A stretch of 64,000 nt of DNA from Azospira oryzae (lineage in GTDB: Bacteria > Pseudomonadota > Gammaproteobacteria > Burkholderiales > Rhodocyclaceae): assembly GCF_004217225.1 (NCBI RefSeq), contig NZ_SHKM01000003.1, positions 124,001-188,000 on the forward strand. Direction: 5' to 3'. The position numbers and the translations under genes are program-made. The notes below the pieces were generated by a model. The model was not told the DNA's origin. It saw nothing but the letters and a program-made list of their open reading frames with translations, and did no database searches. Below are positions 1-7,661 of the stretch, one piece after another; within the stretch, counting starts at the first letter, position 1; every line of letters begins with the position of its first letter.

Positions 1-199
1 GCTGCGCTTCGCCCAGGGCAAGGCCCCCCTCGGCGACCTGCCTCCCGGCGACTACAAGCTGGGCATCGAAGCCGCCCGGGAAGTGGGCGGCCGCGAGCTG
101 CTCTACATCCCCTTCCAGTGGCCCCCCAAGCAGGCCCAGCAGGCCACCGCCCAGGGCCAGAGCGAACTGGGCCACATCACCCTGGACCTGAAGCCCTGA
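1..199 (+). CDS. DUF2271 family periplasmic protein, 3' end only
   Basis: The reading frame starting at base 2 is open from the window edge to a TGA at 197-199, giving the last 65 residues. Visible features are a LPPGDYKL turn, a GGRELL stretch, an FQWP motif and an ending in HITLDLKP. These match the C-terminal half of DUF2271 proteins, predicted secreted proteins commonly found beside DUF4198 and PepSY genes in TonB-linked iron-uptake clusters. The start and signal peptide lie outside the window. Function is unknown; a role in iron acquisition is inferred only from the neighbours. Confidence 0.75.
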   Translation, partial: LRFAQGKAPLGDLPPGDYKLGIEAAREVGGRELLYIPFQWPPKQAQQATAQGQSELGHITLDLKP

Positions 200-229
200 A
201 CGGCACGGGCGGTTCATTCCGCCCCGCCC

Positions 230-258
230 CTCGGTGACCTCTGTGCCCTCTGTGGCCA
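230..258 (-). repeat. CACAGAG-type intergenic repeat, copy 1
   Basis: On the minus strand this reads GGCCACAGAGGGCACAGAGG followed by a CACCGAG-like unit. Further copies are at 1120-1150, 14741-14770 and 14839-14868. It is inverted relative to the copy on the other side of the DUF4198 gene. Confidence 0.6.
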
Positions 259-300
259 GCTTTTAAAACTCCTCCCCATCCCCACCGCAAAGGATTCCCC

Positions 301-1104
301 ATGAAACTGCTGCGCCCCCTGACCATCGCCGCCCTCCTGGCCGCCGCCCTGGTGCCGGCCGCCCAGGCCCACAACGCCTGGCTGCTGCCCTCTTCCACCG
401 TGCTCTCCAAGGCCCAGTGGATCACCGTGGATGCGGCCGTGGCCAACGACCTCTTCTTCTTCAACCACAACGCCCTCAACCTGGACAACCTGAGCGTCAC
501 CGCCCCCGACGGCAGCAAGGTGGCGCCGGAAAACCTGGCCAAGGGCAAGCTGCGCAGCGTCTTCGACCTCAACCTGACCCAGGCCGGTACCTACCGGGTG
601 GCGGTGGTCAACGCCGGCATCATGGCCAGCTTCAAGCTGAAGGGCGAACCCAAGCGCTGGCGCGGCAGCGCCGAGGCCTTCGCCCGGGAGATCCCGGCCG
701 AGGCGGAAGAGCTGAACGTCAATGAAATGGCCGGCCGCAACGAGACCTTCGTCACCGTCGGCAAGCCCTCCGCCCTGGCTCCCATCGGCAAGGGCCTGGA
801 ACTGGTGCCGGTGACCCATCCCAACGACCTGGTGAACGGCGAGGCCGCCACCTTCCAGATGCTGCTGGACGGCAAGCCCGCCGCCGGCCTGGAAGTCACC
901 GTCACCAAGGGCGCCACCCGCTATCGCAACCAACTGGGCGAAATGAAGCAGAAGACCGGCGCCGACGGCAAGTTCAGCGTCACCTTCCCCGAAGCCGGCA
1001 TGTACTGGCTCGACGCCGAACTGAAGGACAGCAAGACCAGCGTCAAGGCCGCCAAGGAACGCCGCGTCACCTATGCCGCCACCCTGGAAGTGCTGCCCCA
1101 GTAA
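301..1104 (+). CDS. DUF4198 domain-containing periplasmic protein
   Basis: This 267-residue protein has a clear Sec signal peptide ending AQA at residue 23, so the mature protein begins HNAWLLPS. An N-terminal His-containing start is typical of DUF4198 (NikK/CbiK-like periplasmic metal-uptake components). The rest is beta-rich with two domains: residues about 24-150 are the family core and about 170-265 are an Ig-like or carboxypeptidase-regulatory-like fold. An AAGGA ribosome site lies at 290-294. It lies between a DUF2271 gene and a flavoprotein reductase gene, close to a TonB receptor, so a role in outer-membrane metal uptake is inferred. The substrate is not known. Two inverted copies of a short dispersed repeat flank the gene. 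Confidence 0.8.
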   Translation: MKLLRPLTIAALLAAALVPAAQAHNAWLLPSSTVLSKAQWITVDAAVANDLFFFNHNALNLDNLSVTAPDGSKVAPENLAKGKLRSVFDLNLTQAGTYRVAVVNAGIMASFKLKGEPKRWRGSAEAFAREIPAEAEELNVNEMAGRNETFVTVGKPSALAPIGKGLELVPVTHPNDLVNGEAATFQMLLDGKPAAGLEVTVTKGATRYRNQLGEMKQKTGADGKFSVTFPEAGMYWLDAELKDSKTSVKAAKERRVTYAATLEVLPQ

Positions 1105-1119
1105 GAGCGCGACAAGCGT

Positions 1120-1150
1120 TTAGCCACAGAGGGCACGGAGATCACCGAGG
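1120..1150 (+). repeat. CACAGAG-type intergenic repeat, copy 2
   Basis: Reads TTAGCCACAGAGGGCACGGA, then ATCACCGAGG. It is the mirror image of copy 1, so the pair brackets the DUF4198 gene as inverted repeats. Confidence 0.6.
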
Positions 1151-1249
1151 TTTCTGTGCCCCGGGCTTCCCGGGTCGGGTAGCCGGCCTCCTGTGCGCTT
1201 CCGTCACCGTTCCCGCCAGCAACCCTTCTCCCCGTTTCCGTTCCATTTC

Positions 1250-2602
1250 ATGCCCGACACCGTGCGACTCCTCACCGCCTGGGGCGTCACCCTGGCCTAC
1301 GGCGGCCTTTGCGCTGCCGTCTATCTGCGCCACCGGCGGCGGCAGCGCATCGCCGTGGCACCCCTCGGCGACGGCGGTCGCCCCGTGCTGGTGGCCTATG
1401 CCAGCCAGAGCGGCAGCGCCGAGGCTTTGGCGCAACACACCGCCCGCAGTCTGGGGGCTGCCGGCCTCAACACCACCCTGGTACCCCTCAACCGGGTCAC
1501 CCCGGCCCTGCTGGCCACCCACGAACAGGCCCTGTTCCTCGTCAGCACCTGCGGCGAGGGGGACGCGCCGGACAACGGCGCCCTCTTCGAGCGCCACTGC
1601 ATGGCCGACGCGGATCCGGACCTTTCCCGCCTGCACGTCGGCGTGCTGGCCCTGGGGGACCGGGAATACGCCCACTTCTGCGCCTTCGGCCGGCGCCTGG
1701 CCGCCTGGCTGGAGGCCCGGGGCGCCGTGCCGCTGTTTGCCCCCCTGGAGATGGACAACCAGGATGCCAACGCCCTGGCGGCCTGGCAGCAGCAGGTGGC
1801 CCACATCGCCGGCAGCGGCGAGACGCCGGACTGGCGCGCCCCGGCCTTCACCCCCTGGCGCCTGCTGGAGCGGCGCCACCTCAATCCGGGCAGCAGCGGC
1901 GCCCCCGTGTTCCACCTGGCCCTGGCGCCGGAACACGGCCCCCTGCCCGAGTGGCAGGCCGGCGACCTGGTGCAGGTGCAGCCACCAGAGGCCGGGGAAC
2001 ATCCCCGGGACTATTCCATCGCCTCCCTGCCCGCCGACGGCGCCCTGCACCTGCTGGTGCGCCTGCAGGCCCGCCCCGACGGCACCCCCGGCCTGGCTTC
2101 CGGCCACCTCTGCAAGGACCTGGAAGTGGGCCGCAGCGTGGCCCTGCGCCTCAAGCCCCACGCCAATTTCCGTCTCGGCGACAACGCCGGCCGGCCCCTC
2201 ATCCTGATCGGCAACGGCACCGGCATCGCCGGCCTGCGGGCCCTGCTCAAGGCCCGGGAAGCCCGGGGAGATAAGCGCAACTGGCTGATCTTCGGCGAAC
2301 GCCACGCCGGTCCGGACCGACACTACCGGGAAGACCTGGCCCGCTGGCGCAACAATGGCCTGCTGCCCCGGCTGGATCTGGTCTTTTCCCGGGAACAGGC
2401 GGCCAAGGATTACGTGCAGCATCGCCTGGCCCAGCGCGGCGACGTGCTGCAGGACTGGCTCGACGAGGGCGCCGCCGTCTACGTCTGCGGCAGCGCCGCC
2501 ACCATGGGCGCCGCGGTAGATGAGACCCTGGCCCAGCTGCTGGGCCGGGAAGCCCTGGACCGGCTGCTGGCGGAAGGCCGCTACCGGCGGGACGTTTACT
2601 AG
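1250..2602 (+). CDS. membrane-anchored flavodoxin/ferredoxin-reductase-type flavoprotein (CysJ-like)
   Basis: The 450-residue product has one N-terminal transmembrane helix (about residues 6-24) followed by RHRRRQR, then a flavodoxin domain (FMN loop YASQSGSAEALA at 50-61). It continues with an FAD domain carrying the RDYS motif at 253-256, and an NAD(P)H domain with IGNGTGIAG (320-328) and VCGSA (412-416). It ends YRRDVY, as sulfite-reductase flavoproteins do. Electrons would pass from NADPH through FAD to FMN at the inner membrane. Beside DUF4198 and a TonB receptor it probably reduces an iron chelate or heme-type ligand rather than sulfite; this is inference. The ATG at 1250 was chosen over an upstream GTG at 1193 because it places the membrane helix at the N-terminus. 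Confidence 0.82.
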   Translation: MPDTVRLLTAWGVTLAYGGLCAAVYLRHRRRQRIAVAPLGDGGRPVLVAYASQSGSAEALAQHTARSLGAAGLNTTLVPLNRVTPALLATHEQALFLVSTCGEGDAPDNGALFERHCMADADPDLSRLHVGVLALGDREYAHFCAFGRRLAAWLEARGAVPLFAPLEMDNQDANALAAWQQQVAHIAGSGETPDWRAPAFTPWRLLERRHLNPGSSGAPVFHLALAPEHGPLPEWQAGDLVQVQPPEAGEHPRDYSIASLPADGALHLLVRLQARPDGTPGLASGHLCKDLEVGRSVALRLKPHANFRLGDNAGRPLILIGNGTGIAGLRALLKAREARGDKRNWLIFGERHAGPDRHYREDLARWRNNGLLPRLDLVFSREQAAKDYVQHRLAQRGDVLQDWLDEGAAVYVCGSAATMGAAVDETLAQLLGREALDRLLAEGRYRRDVY

Positions 2603-2653
2603 AGCCCGGGCACTCCCGGCCACGGATTCCCCAGACCACCACGCCAGAAACAA

Positions 2654-2702
2654 CAAGGGACGCTCCTCTCAGCCATGGTACGGCTGAGAGTGGCGTCCCT
2701 TC
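2654..2702. terminator. bidirectional hairpin between convergent genes
   Basis: The arms AAGGGACGCTCCTCTCAGCC and GGCTGAGAGTGGCGTCCCTT surround a 7-nt loop. It lies between the convergent flavoprotein and cytochrome genes. It lacks a long U run but is very stable. A closely related hairpin lies at 58584-58634. Confidence 0.65.
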
Positions 2703-2721
2703 TGCCTTCCAGGGCAGGCGT

Positions 2722-3198
2722 CTAGTGGGCTTCTTCCACCCGGTAAGCGCTGTGGCAGGCGATGCAGTTGTTGAGGTTGTCGGCCAGGGTGTTGAGCACC
2801 ACGTCCCGGTCCTTCAGTTCGGTGGCCAGTTCGGCGATGCGGTCGAAGTTGATGTGGGTCTCCCGGCCCAGGGGGAAGAAGGCCTGGGGCGCTTTCTTGC
2901 GGATGCCGTGCACCAGGCTGTCCGGGTTGGCGAAGTCCTTCTGGTGCGCCTTGAGACCGCCCACCCGGGCGGCCTCGGCCACCGCCGCCATGTCGTTGGC
3001 GGTGGCGGCGCTGATGATCTTCTGGGTGATGGCGACGAAGCCCCGCATTTCCGAGAGCAGGAAATGTTTTTCCGCCGGCGTCAGCCGGATCACCTGGCGC
3101 TGGTCGCTGCCGCTGCCAGCGTCGTGGTCGTGGGCCGCGGCCGGGCCGCCGGCCAGGGCGGCCAGCAGCAGGACCAGGGCGGAGGGGCGTAATTGCAT
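2722..3198 (-). CDS. periplasmic monoheme c-type cytochrome
   Basis: This 158-residue protein has a signal peptide (residues 1-22, ending AAA before HDHD) and one heme c motif, CIACH, at 145-149 near the C-terminus. The rest is predicted helical, as in cytochrome c'/b562-type four-helix bundles. Met51 in EMRGF is a possible second heme ligand. Its ATG overlaps the TGA of the upstream TonB receptor by one base (TGATG), so translation is probably coupled. The pairing suggests electron transfer linked to iron release or reduction in the periplasm, which is inferred only from position. The longer open frame upstream runs into the receptor gene and is not credible. Confidence 0.72.
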   Translation of the reverse strand: MQLRPSALVLLLAALAGGPAAAHDHDAGSGSDQRQVIRLTPAEKHFLLSEMRGFVAITQKIISAATANDMAAVAEAARVGGLKAHQKDFANPDSLVHGIRKKAPQAFFPLGRETHINFDRIAELATELKDRDVVLNTLADNLNNCIACHSAYRVEEAH

Positions 3199-5276
3199 CA
3201 GAAGTCTCCTTTCCAGGTGAGAACGAGGGAACGGCCGGGGGCCAGGATTTCGTTGCCGCTGACGCCTTCGGCCAGGTGTTCGTGGTAGCGCTTGTCGGCC
3301 AGGTTCTTCAGGGCGACGCGGAAGCTCTGCCGGGACCAGCGGTAGGTGGCGCCCAGGTCGGCGGTGGCGAAGCCGGCGGTGGCGTTTTCGCTGCCGCGGC
3401 TGAAGAGGGTGGCGATGCGATCCTGGCGGGCCACCAGGCGCAGGGTGGCGTCGGCGCGCCAGCCCTGGGCAACGGCGCCGTCCCAGCCGAGGGAGAGTTC
3501 GTCCGCCGGCATCTGGAAGAGGGGCTCGTCCAGGTCCTTGTTCTCGCCCCGCAGGCGGGAATAGCCGGCGTTCAGCCATTGCCCCGGCCGCACCTGCCAG
3601 CGGGCAGAGGCCTCGACCCCGGCGATGACGGCCCGGCCCAGGTTCACCGTGGCCTTCACCGGCAGGCCGCTGATGAAGGCGCCGGTGGGCTGGCCGGTGA
3701 TGTAGTTGTCGATGCTGTTGCGGTAGGCCGCCAGGTGGTAGTTGAAGTCGGCGCTGGCGCCCTTCAGGCCCAGCTCGAACTGGGTGGCCTCTTCCGGCTT
3801 GATCTGGGGATTGCCGACGTAATAGTAGCCGTCGCCCCGGGGCGAGGACTCGTAGCGTTCCCGCATCTCGCCGGCGCGGAAGGCGCGGGAGAGGTTGGCA
3901 TAGGGCCGCAGCAGGGGCGCCGCTTCATAGACCGCGCCGAGGCTGCCGGAGGTGGCGCTGTCGCTGCGGGAAAGACCGTTCTTGACGGCGCCGTTGTTCA
4001 TGGAGGCGGCGCTGCCCTTGACCGTGTCGTGGCGCAGGCCGGCCAGCACGTTGAGCTTGCCGAAGCGCATGTCGTCCTGCAGGTAGGCCCCCAGGGATTC
4101 GATGCGGCCGTCGGCAAAGGGGTTGTTGGCCACCATGTTGCCGGCCTGGTACAGGCGCCGGTTGGGGGAGGCCTCCATCTCCCAGGCGTTGAGGCCGAAG
4201 GAAAGCAGGTGCTGGGGATGGACCAGCCAGTCGGCCTTGGCATCCCAGCCCTCGGTGACGAAGGAGACCTTGGTCTCGGCGTTGTTGCGCTTGATGCCGC
4301 TGGCCCAGGAATAGATCTGCCGCTCCATCTCCTGGCGGTAGACGCGGAAGTCCAGGTTCAGCGGCGCCTCGCCTGAGCCCTGGCGGGAATAGCCCGCTTC
4401 CATGAGGCGGCGGCTCTGCTTGGGCGAATAGATGGTGGTGGATTTGATGGGGTTGGCGGCCGCCTTGGTGGAGCCGGGGTACCACACGTCCTCGTCCGTA
4501 TGCTCCTGGAAGGAGAGGCGCAGCTGCTGGGCGCCGTCGATGCGGAAGCGGTACTGGCCGATGAGGCTGTCGGAATCGTAGCCGGTCTTGGCCACCTTGC
4601 CGTCGGGGGAGCGGTAGTCGCCGATGCGGGCGCTGGAGGTGCCGAGCATCAGGGCATGGTCGCCGGCGGAGAAATTGACCACACCGGTGGCCCTCAGGCC
4701 GTTGCTGGCGCTGTCCCAGGAAGCCATGGCCGAACCGCTGGTGCCGGCCTTGAACTGGGCCTGGGGCAGGCGCACATTGACCACGCCGCCCAGGGCGCCG
4801 CTGCCGTAGAGCACGGAGGACGGGCCCTTCACCACCTCCACCCGTTCCGCCAGGCCAAGGGACATGAAGGAGGCGATGGCCCCCTGGGGCTGTGCCGAGT
4901 TGAGGCGGATGCCGTCCACCAGCAGCACCACGCTTTCCTTCTTCAGGCCGCGCAGCACCGGGTTCTGGCCCTGGGCGCCGTCGCTGGCGACAGCGATGCC
5001 GGGTTCGCCGCGCAGCAGTTCCCCCGGATTGTTGGCGCCGCGGCGGACGATTTCCTCCCGATCGAGAGAGACGGTGCTGAGGGGCGTTTCCAGCTCGTCG
5101 GCGGCATAGCCCTTGGCGGTGACGCTGACGGTGGACAGGGCGGATTCGGATGAAGCGGGGTTATCGGCGCCCCAGGCAAAGCCAGAAGCCAGGCTCAGGG
5201 CCAGCAGATGCAGGGCGAAAGGTGGGCGCTGACGCGACGGGGAAGAAACAGCGACAAGGGATGACAGCGTTGACAT
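3198..5276 (-). CDS. TonB-dependent outer-membrane receptor (siderophore/iron type)
   Basis: The 692-residue product has a signal peptide (start MSTLSSLVAV, cleaved near FAWGAD) and a plug domain. The plug shows the TonB-box region STVSVTAKGY, then GANNPGELL, the DGIRLNSAQ segment and VEVVKGPSSVLYGSGALGG. A long beta-barrel follows, ending in VLTWKGDF with a terminal Phe, as outer-membrane proteins do. It imports an iron chelate using TonB energy. The start at 5276 gives a normal signal peptide; the open frame extends to 5315. A Fur-box-like palindrome lies about 90 bp upstream (5368-5386), so iron repression is expected. It is transcribed together with the cytochrome gene downstream. The ligand cannot be told from sequence alone. 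Confidence 0.9.
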   Translation of the reverse strand: MSTLSSLVAVSSPSRQRPPFALHLLALSLASGFAWGADNPASSESALSTVSVTAKGYAADELETPLSTVSLDREEIVRRGANNPGELLRGEPGIAVASDGAQGQNPVLRGLKKESVVLLVDGIRLNSAQPQGAIASFMSLGLAERVEVVKGPSSVLYGSGALGGVVNVRLPQAQFKAGTSGSAMASWDSASNGLRATGVVNFSAGDHALMLGTSSARIGDYRSPDGKVAKTGYDSDSLIGQYRFRIDGAQQLRLSFQEHTDEDVWYPGSTKAAANPIKSTTIYSPKQSRRLMEAGYSRQGSGEAPLNLDFRVYRQEMERQIYSWASGIKRNNAETKVSFVTEGWDAKADWLVHPQHLLSFGLNAWEMEASPNRRLYQAGNMVANNPFADGRIESLGAYLQDDMRFGKLNVLAGLRHDTVKGSAASMNNGAVKNGLSRSDSATSGSLGAVYEAAPLLRPYANLSRAFRAGEMRERYESSPRGDGYYYVGNPQIKPEEATQFELGLKGASADFNYHLAAYRNSIDNYITGQPTGAFISGLPVKATVNLGRAVIAGVEASARWQVRPGQWLNAGYSRLRGENKDLDEPLFQMPADELSLGWDGAVAQGWRADATLRLVARQDRIATLFSRGSENATAGFATADLGATYRWSRQSFRVALKNLADKRYHEHLAEGVSGNEILAPGRSLVLTWKGDF

Positions 5277-5367
5277 GGACGGGCTCCGGAAGGAATCCCC
5301 GCGCCTGGCTGGCATTGCTGTCGCTGGCTGGATCGCGGCGGGTTGATCGAAGTCCGCACTGTACTTT

Positions 5368-5386
5368 ATTGAGAATTGATCTCAAT
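5368..5386 (-). promoter_or_regulatory. Fur-box-like palindrome upstream of the TonB receptor
   Basis: ATTGAGAATTGATCTCAAT has perfect 7-bp arms (ATTGAGA/TCTCAAT) around a 5-bp centre, and contains the TGAGAAT core usual in Fur sites. It is 92 bp before the receptor start. Confidence 0.65.
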
Positions 5387-5436
5387 ATGATGCAGGTCAA
5401 AAAACGTAAATCCCTGCCGCTCAGGCAGCAGGGGAA

Positions 5437-6756
5437 CTACTCCACTGCTCCTTCCGCCACCTCGGAAATACCGCGCACGAAGCTGGAAACGCCGGCCCCC
5501 TTGAGATAGACGCAGGGCTTGCCGGTGCGCTTGCAGTGGTCCTTCAGCTTCCAGTAGGCGCCATGGCTGATGCAGCCGGCCTGGCAGATGACCGCATCGG
5601 CGGCGGACAGCACCCCGTCGAGGAAGCGGGGATTGTCCTCCAGGCCGCCGTCGTGGTGGGCGAAGCGGCCGCCCAGCCGCTCCACCAGCCGACGGTAGGT
5701 TTCCACCAGGCCGGGCCGGCCGCCGACGCAAAGCACGCTGCGCCCTTCCAGGCGCGGCATGGCAGCCTCGGCACCATCCTTGCCGCTGGCGCATTCCCGG
5801 CCGCAGGCAGCGGAGAGGGCGCAGGCATCGCCTTCCGGCGCGCCGTCCAGCAGCAGCCAGGATTCCATGGCCTGCTCGGCCGCCACCAGATCGCGGCGGG
5901 ATTCCTCCAGCTGGCGGGTCAGGTCCCGCACCCGGGCCTCGGCGGCATTGGTGCGATCCTCCGCCGACACCAGGCGCAGGGCCAGGGCGTCCGCCCGGGC
6001 CTTCTGGCCGCCGTCGGCCCCTTCCAGTTCGCGGCAGCGGGCCTCCAGTTCCACCACCCGCACCGCCAGGGCCTCCCGCTCGCAGGCAAAGACTTCCATC
6101 TCCGCCAGCTGGCGCTTCAGTAGCTCTGCCTCCTGGATCTTCTCCGCCAGACGCTGGCCGCCCTTCTCCCGCTGGGCTTGCAGTTCGGCCTTGAGGGCGG
6201 CATTTTCCGCCTCCAGCTGCTTCAGCCGGTTCACATCCGCCTGGTGGGCGGCGCCGGCCTGGTGGGACAGCATGTGGATGTCGCCGTAGATGCGCTGGGC
6301 CGTCTCCGTATCGCAACGGGGATGGGTCCAAGCAGCCCACAGGGCATCCGCCACCTGGCCCGAGGCCACCGCCTCCCGCCACAAGCGGTAGATGGCATCG
6401 CCATCCCGGGCCGGGCGGAAGCGCTGGATGGTGAGGTTGTAGCGCCGCTCCAGTTCCTGCTGCATCAGCTCGGCAAAGGGGTTGCGCTGCTCGGCAAAGC
6501 CCACGGCCTGGGTATGCAGGGAGAAGTCGGACATGTTGGGACCGAGAATCTTGGCCCGGGCTGCCAGGCGCCGCAGCAGGTCCAGGGGCAGGCAGGTGCC
6601 GATCACCGGGCAGTGGTGCTGGTGCTTCAGTTCCCACAGGCGCTTGCGACGGGAGCCGGCGCTGGGGACGGGAGCCGCCGCAGCCGGTTCCGGCAGGGCG
6701 GCCTCGCCCAGCTCCGGCAAATTGACGGGTTCATGCTTCTGCTTGAAGGGAATCAT
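5437..6756 (-). CDS. DUF2325 domain-containing protein with coiled coil
   Basis: This 439-residue soluble protein has three parts. The N-terminal region carries CPVIGTC near residue 50. A long charged coiled coil covers about residues 170-300. The C-terminal DUF2325 Rossmann-like domain is recognised by SVLCVGGRPGLVETYRRLVE, HHDGGLEDN, an AVICQAGCISHGAYWK segment and the final VYLKGAGVSSFVRGI. A Cys cluster (CALSAACGREC) precedes the last domain. The gene is divergent from the ftr iron operon and a Fur-like palindrome lies in the shared spacer, so it is probably iron-regulated. The molecular role is unknown. The conserved cysteines suggest metal or cluster binding, which is inference. Confidence 0.75.
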   Translation of the reverse strand: MIPFKQKHEPVNLPELGEAALPEPAAAAPVPSAGSRRKRLWELKHQHHCPVIGTCLPLDLLRRLAARAKILGPNMSDFSLHTQAVGFAEQRNPFAELMQQELERRYNLTIQRFRPARDGDAIYRLWREAVASGQVADALWAAWTHPRCDTETAQRIYGDIHMLSHQAGAAHQADVNRLKQLEAENAALKAELQAQREKGGQRLAEKIQEAELLKRQLAEMEVFACEREALAVRVVELEARCRELEGADGGQKARADALALRLVSAEDRTNAAEARVRDLTRQLEESRRDLVAAEQAMESWLLLDGAPEGDACALSAACGRECASGKDGAEAAMPRLEGRSVLCVGGRPGLVETYRRLVERLGGRFAHHDGGLEDNPRFLDGVLSAADAVICQAGCISHGAYWKLKDHCKRTGKPCVYLKGAGVSSFVRGISEVAEGAVE

Positions 6757-6852
6757 GGTGGCACCTCCTCGCCCCTCGGAAGAATGGAGCGGAATGACGG
6801 GATTCGGGACAGGCCGGAGTCGTTTTCGCCCTCACGGCCTGAACGGCATATC

Positions 6853-6877
6853 GCAAATAATAACAACTCTCATTTGC
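6853..6877 (-). promoter_or_regulatory. Fur-like palindrome for the DUF2325 gene
   Basis: GCAAAT and ATTTGC arms enclose an AT-rich centre that reads ATGAGAGTTGTTAT on the minus strand. It is about 97 bp upstream of the DUF2325 start. The match to Fur consensus is partial. Confidence 0.45.
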
Positions 6878-7012
6878 ATTGCAATAGCACCAAAGAACTA
6901 GTTGCCTCCCCGGGGCATCTCCCGGCATGGCCTGATCCGACGCCGGAGCCCGCCAGTTCTTGCATTGCAGCATCCGTCAGAAACCTGTCGCAAAACTGAC
7001 GTACGCGAACAA

Positions 7013-7041
7013 TTGACACGAGAATCATTCTTACTTAGATT
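7013..7041 (+). promoter_or_regulatory. ftr operon promoter with embedded Fur box
   Basis: A perfect -35 TTGACA (7013-7018) and a -10 TTAGAT/TAGATT (7035-7041) are spaced 16-17 bp. Between them lies CGAGAATCATTCTTA, whose core AGAATCATTCT (7021-7031) is a Fur-type inverted repeat. Fur binding would block RNA polymerase directly. The first gene starts at 7107. Confidence 0.72.
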
Positions 7042-7106
7042 GTTATTAAGCCGCGCCAAAGCGGTATCCCAAAAACATCCGCCTATTACCGCTCAGGAGC
7101 CTAGTC

Positions 7107-7658
7107 ATGCCTTCCATCCGCCTTCCCTTCGCCCGTACCCTGGTAGCCCTCGCTGCTGCCTGGTCCTTCTCCGCCAACGCCGTGGAATACCCCATCGGCA
7201 CGCCCCAGCAGCGCTACGGCATGGAGATTTCCGCCGTCTATCTGCAGGCGGTGAACATGGAGCCGGACGGCATGATGCGCAAGGCCGAGGAATCCGACAT
7301 CCACATCGAGGCCGACATCCGGGCCCTGGCCAACAACCCCAACGGCTTCGAGGAAGGCCACTGGATTCCCTACCTGGTGGTGAAGTACGAAGTCTCCAAG
7401 ATCGGCTCCGACCAGAAGACCTCCGGCGAATTCATGGCCATGGTGGCCAACGACGGCCCCCACTACGGCGACAACATCAAGCTCTTCGGCCCGGGCAAGT
7501 ACAAGGTGAAGTACACCATCCTGCCGCCCACCGAAAACAAGCACGCCCATTTCGGCCGCCATACCGACCGTCTCACCGGTGTGCGCCCCTGGTTCAAGCC
7601 CTTCGAAGTGGAAAACGAATTCACCTTCGTCGGCATCGGCAAAAAAGGCGGGTACTAA
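7107..7658 (+). CDS. ftrA: periplasmic iron-uptake protein, P19/FtrA family
   Basis: The 183-residue protein has a signal peptide cleaved after ANA (residue 25). The mature domain matches the Fe2+ transport protein family (P19 of Campylobacter, FetP of E. coli, Tp34). Recognisable segments are YPIGTPQQRYGMEI, NMEPDGMM, a DIHIEADI strand supplying a metal-ligand His, and NKHAHFGRHTDRLTGVRPW. These proteins bind copper and iron and feed ferrous or ferric iron to an Ftr1 permease. It opens the operon ftrA, porin, ftrB, ftrC, ftrD, and has a Fur-controlled promoter immediately upstream. The name follows the Bordetella/Brucella FtrABCD system, which has the same periplasmic protein, cupredoxin, permease and ferredoxin order. 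Confidence 0.88.
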   Translation: MPSIRLPFARTLVALAAAWSFSANAVEYPIGTPQQRYGMEISAVYLQAVNMEPDGMMRKAEESDIHIEADIRALANNPNGFEEGHWIPYLVVKYEVSKIGSDQKTSGEFMAMVANDGPHYGDNIKLFGPGKYKVKYTILPPTENKHAHFGRHTDRLTGVRPWFKPFEVENEFTFVGIGKKGGY

Positions 7659-7661
7659 GCC

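Larger units (their letters stand above)
6757..7106. promoter_or_regulatory. divergent iron-responsive control region
   Basis: A 350-bp AT-richer spacer between the DUF2325 gene (leftward) and the ftr operon (rightward). It holds two Fur-like sites (6853-6877 and 7017-7035), a good sigma-70 promoter for ftr, and a direct repeat TTGCATTGCA at 6874-6883 and 6960-6969. No credible gene is seen in it. Confidence 0.6.

Noticed and set aside
6874..6969. Direct repeat TTGCATTGCA in the ftr/DUF2325 spacer
   Set aside because: Ten bases in an AT-rich spacer can occur by chance, and no known regulator site matches.
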